From contig NZ_JACSQI010000014.1 in NCBI RefSeq assembly GCF_014836715.1, forward strand, positions 39,082 to 103,081: DNA of 64,000 nt. Direction: 5' to 3'. Source of the stretch: Escherichia whittamii. GTDB taxonomy: Bacteria; Pseudomonadota; Gammaproteobacteria; Enterobacterales; Enterobacteriaceae. This document shows, one piece after another, positions 60,449 to 64,000 of this stretch; the first letter of the stretch is position 1; every line of letters begins with the position of its first letter. Both the position numbers and the translations under genes were made by a program. The notes beneath the pieces were generated by a model. That model saw only the letters and a list, made by a program, of their open reading frames with translations. It did no database searches and had not been told where the DNA came from.

Positions 60449-61813
60449 TTATGCCTGACGAATTGCCTGTTCAACCTCAAAGCGATTCGTCACTTTGCTG
60501 TCGATTTTCACGTAAGCCGAATGTTCTTCTTCTGCAATCAACACTTCTTTGACACCCGCGGTTTCCAACAAATGCACTTTTAACGCACCGTTTGCGGCAA
60601 TGTCCGCCGGGATTTCAATGCGTAAGCTGCTGACATACGGCGGTTCTTTCATGGTACTGGCGACTGCCAGCCACACGGCTGCCAGCGTTGCGCCAGCGAG
60701 AAATACCCCCTGACCGTCAAACATGCCGTCAATCCAGCCGCTCAGCGAACCGCCAATCGCCACGCCAAGAAACTGGCTGGTGGAGTAAACGCCCATCGCC
60801 GTACCTTTGTAACCTGCTGGTGACTCTTTACTGATAAGCGAGGGCAGAAGGGCTTCCATCAAATTAAACGCCACAAAGAACAGCTGCACGCCGACCACCA
60901 GTTGCCAGAACTGCGTTTGTGCGTTCCACAGCACGATTTCCGCAACCACGATCAGTCCTACGCAAAAAACAAAAACTTGCTTCATCTTGCGCTTAACTTC
61001 GGCGTAGATAATGAAAGGCACGACCGAGCCAAAGGCGATTAACATCGTCGCCAGATAGACCTTCCAGTGTTCAGCCGCCGGAAAACCTGCGCCAGCAAGT
61101 TGCCCAGGAAGAGCGACAAAGGTCGACATCAGCAAAATATGCAGGCACATAATGCCAAAGTTGAGTTTCAGTAGCCGCGGTTCTGCCAGCACTTTGCTGA
61201 AACTGCCTTTCACCATCCCGGATTCACGATTAAGTACATGCGTGCGGCTGTTGGGGACAACCCAAATGGTCAACGCGATGCCAGTCGTTGCCAGAATAGC
61301 GATCATCCAGAACAACGCGTGTAGCCCAAGTTTGTGAGTGATAATTGGGCCAAGCACCATCGCAATGGCGAAGGTAATGCCAAAACTCACGCCGATAAAT
61401 GCCATCGCTTTGGTGCGGTTTTGTTCGCGCGTAAGATCGGAAAGTAGCGCCATAACGGCAGCGGCAATCGCGCCAGAGCCTTGTAACGCCCGGCCCAGAA
61501 TAATTCCCCAGATGGAGTCAGAGAGCGCAGCGATAGCACTACCGGCAGCAAACACCGCCAGCCCGCCAACAATTAATGGTTTGCGGCCAATGCGGTCGGA
61601 AAGAAGGCCAAACGGAATCTGAAAAACGGCCTGGGTCAGACCATAAATACCAATGGCAATACCGATTAACGCTTCGCTGGCACCTTGCAGGGCCATGCCG
61701 TACGTGGTCAGAACCGGCAGAACCATAAACATGCCCAGCATGCGCAATGAAAATACGGTTCCTAAACCCCAGGTCGCACGCCGCTCACCTGGTGTCATTT
61801 TATAATCGTTCAT
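60449..61813 (-). CDS. yajR: MFS transporter YajR
   Basis: A 454-residue inner-membrane protein. Twelve hydrophobic segments with the MFS motif A GLLSDRIGRKPL occupy residues of about 15–385. A small C-terminal cytoplasmic YAM domain (about 390–454, with IEIPADIAANGALKVHLLE) follows. The substrate is not known. The ATG at 61813 after GAGGTGG gives the known length; the frame is open some 66 codons further but over the cyoE terminator. Confidence 0.95.
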   Translation of the reverse strand: MNDYKMTPGERRATWGLGTVFSLRMLGMFMVLPVLTTYGMALQGASEALIGIAIGIYGLTQAVFQIPFGLLSDRIGRKPLIVGGLAVFAAGSAIAALSDSIWGIILGRALQGSGAIAAAVMALLSDLTREQNRTKAMAFIGVSFGITFAIAMVLGPIITHKLGLHALFWMIAILATTGIALTIWVVPNSRTHVLNRESGMVKGSFSKVLAEPRLLKLNFGIMCLHILLMSTFVALPGQLAGAGFPAAEHWKVYLATMLIAFGSVVPFIIYAEVKRKMKQVFVFCVGLIVVAEIVLWNAQTQFWQLVVGVQLFFVAFNLMEALLPSLISKESPAGYKGTAMGVYSTSQFLGVAIGGSLSGWIDGMFDGQGVFLAGATLAAVWLAVASTMKEPPYVSSLRIEIPADIAANGALKVHLLETAGVKEVLIAEEEHSAYVKIDSKVTNRFEVEQAIRQA

Positions 61814-61920
61814 TACCACCTCTATTTTAAATTCGCGACTAGTGTAAAGCGGTAAACGATTGGGGTAAACAAGCGGATTTTTTAGTAAATATTTCGTGGG
61901 GGATATGTTTCTAATGCTAA

Positions 61921-61947
61921 GAAAAAAGGTGCCGTAGCACCTTTTTA
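61921..61947. terminator. cyo operon terminator
   Basis: AAAAAAGGTGC and GCACCTTTTT enclose a four-base loop, 14 bases beyond the cyoE stop. Symmetric A/T runs allow termination in both directions; for cyoE the T run follows the stem on the minus strand. Confidence 0.85.
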
Positions 61948-61961
61948 ACAGAGATGTCGCG

Positions 61962-62852
61962 TTACCAAACGGCAGCCAGCAGCGTATGCGAGTCCGGCAC
62001 CATAAAATCAACGGACATCATTACCGAGAGGGCAGTGATAGCGATGATAGAGAAGCCGAACAGCTTGCGCGCCCAGATTCTGTCATCAGCAACTTTATAA
62101 CCGCGCAGGGCCATACCTAACCACCAGACGCTAACTGCCGCAGCGACTACCAGATATTTATATCCAGCGTAACCGCCAAGAGAGAGCATCAGCGTGGCAA
62201 CGGCAAAGGCGATGATATACAGCGTGATGTGATTCTTCGCCACCGAAATGCCTTTCACCACCGGCAGAACCGGAATGTTTGCCGCCTGATAATCCTTAAA
62301 GCGGAAAATGGCGATGGCATAAGAGTGAGGCATCTGCCACAGGCTGAAGATAGCCAGCAGAATAGCTGCACCGCTATCGAACTCACCGGTCACTGCACAG
62401 TAGCCGATCACCGGCGGCGCTGCGCCAGAGAGAGAACCAATCAACGTGCCGTAAACCGAGTGGCGTTTCATGTACAGGCTATAAACGCCGACATACACCA
62501 CAAAGCCCATCACCCCCAGCCAGCAGGCCAGCGGATTCGCGCCAAACCACAGCAGCATAAAGCCAGCAATACCCAGCAACGTGGCGTACACCAGCGAGAC
62601 AGCAGGAGAGATCAGGCCTTTAACCAGCACCCGATTCTTCGTCCTTTCCATCTTTCTGTCGATATCCCTGTCGATGTAGTTGTTAAACACACAACCCGAC
62701 GCCACAACCAGTGACACCCCAACCAACGTGTAGATAAACAGGGGATAATCAATGCTGCCCTTCGAGGCCAGCAAAAATCCCCCAATCACCGAGATCAGGT
62801 TGCCAAAGATGATGCCTGGTTTCGTTACTTGCAGGTATTGCTTAAACATCAT
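61962..62852 (-). CDS. cyoE: Heme O synthase (protoheme IX farnesyltransferase) CyoE
   Basis: Adds farnesyl from farnesyl diphosphate to heme B, giving heme O for cytochrome bo3. It is 296 residues with several membrane segments. UbiA-type Asp-rich motif [18 protein letters not shown] and a second conserved loop [19 protein letters not shown] are visible. The first of two adjacent ATGs at 62852 gives the known length. It is 11 bases after cyoD, the last gene of the cyo operon. Confidence 0.98.
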
Positions 62853-62863
62853 AACCGCCGCTC

Positions 62864-64000
<1,137 letters not shown>

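Overview
The window is chromosomal DNA from Escherichia coli or a very close Escherichia. Gene order, protein lengths and almost every protein sequence match the tau–hemB–phoA–phoBR–secDF–dxs–cyo stretch of the E. coli chromosome as I know it. It is not K-12 MG1655. The autotransporter gene after hemB is intact here, a 759-residue secreted protein of unknown function lies between ppnP and rdgC, a ParD/ParE-type toxin–antitoxin pair lies between secF and yajD, and AroL carries a seven-residue C-terminal extension. The comparisons with K-12 are from memory, without alignment. No rRNA, tRNA, insertion sequence, prophage or CRISPR array was seen.

Layout. Bases 1–2484: tauA (last codons)–tauBCD, taurine uptake and desulfonation. 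2525–8857: hemB, a Cys-free AIDA-type autotransporter in AT-rich DNA, the regulator-like yaiV, and ampH. 9209–13632: sbmA–yaiW, yaiY, yaiZ and ddlA, with REP sequences in the convergent gaps. 14097–17527: iraP, phoA–psiF behind a Pho box, and dgcC. 17544–21168: proC, yaiI, the TyrR-controlled aroL–yaiA, aroM and ppnP. 21313–23592: the unknown secreted repeat protein. 23736–33734: rdgC, mak, araJ, sbcDC and phoBR. 34141–39467: brnQ, proY, malZ and acpH. 39559–45023: the queA–tgt–yajC–secD–secF cluster. 45176–45692: the toxin–antitoxin pair. 45780–48078: yajD, tsx and yajI. 48229–52335: nrdR–ribD–ribE–nusB–thiL–pgpA. 52421–56478 (minus strand): xseB–ispA–dxs–yajO. 56684–60309: thiI, yajL–panE and yajQ. 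60449–64000 (minus strand): yajR and cyoE-D-C-B, the last cut by the window end.

How the genes work together. Phosphate starvation links PhoB/PhoR to phoA–psiF within the window, and IraP couples the same stress to RpoS. SbmA, YaiW and AmpH are envelope functions. QueA and Tgt make queuosine in tRNA and share a cluster with the SecDF–YajC translocation complex. Dxs and IspA feed isoprenoid synthesis, which also supplies the farnesyl donor used by CyoE for heme O in the cytochrome bo3 oxidase. RibD/RibE, ThiL/ThiI and PanE supply cofactors.

Most of the window is ordinary core genome. The accessory or strain-variable parts are the autotransporter, the unknown 759-residue protein and the toxin–antitoxin pair. 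The strongest candidate for something undescribed is the 759-residue protein, which has a beta-rich N-terminal domain followed by helical repeats.
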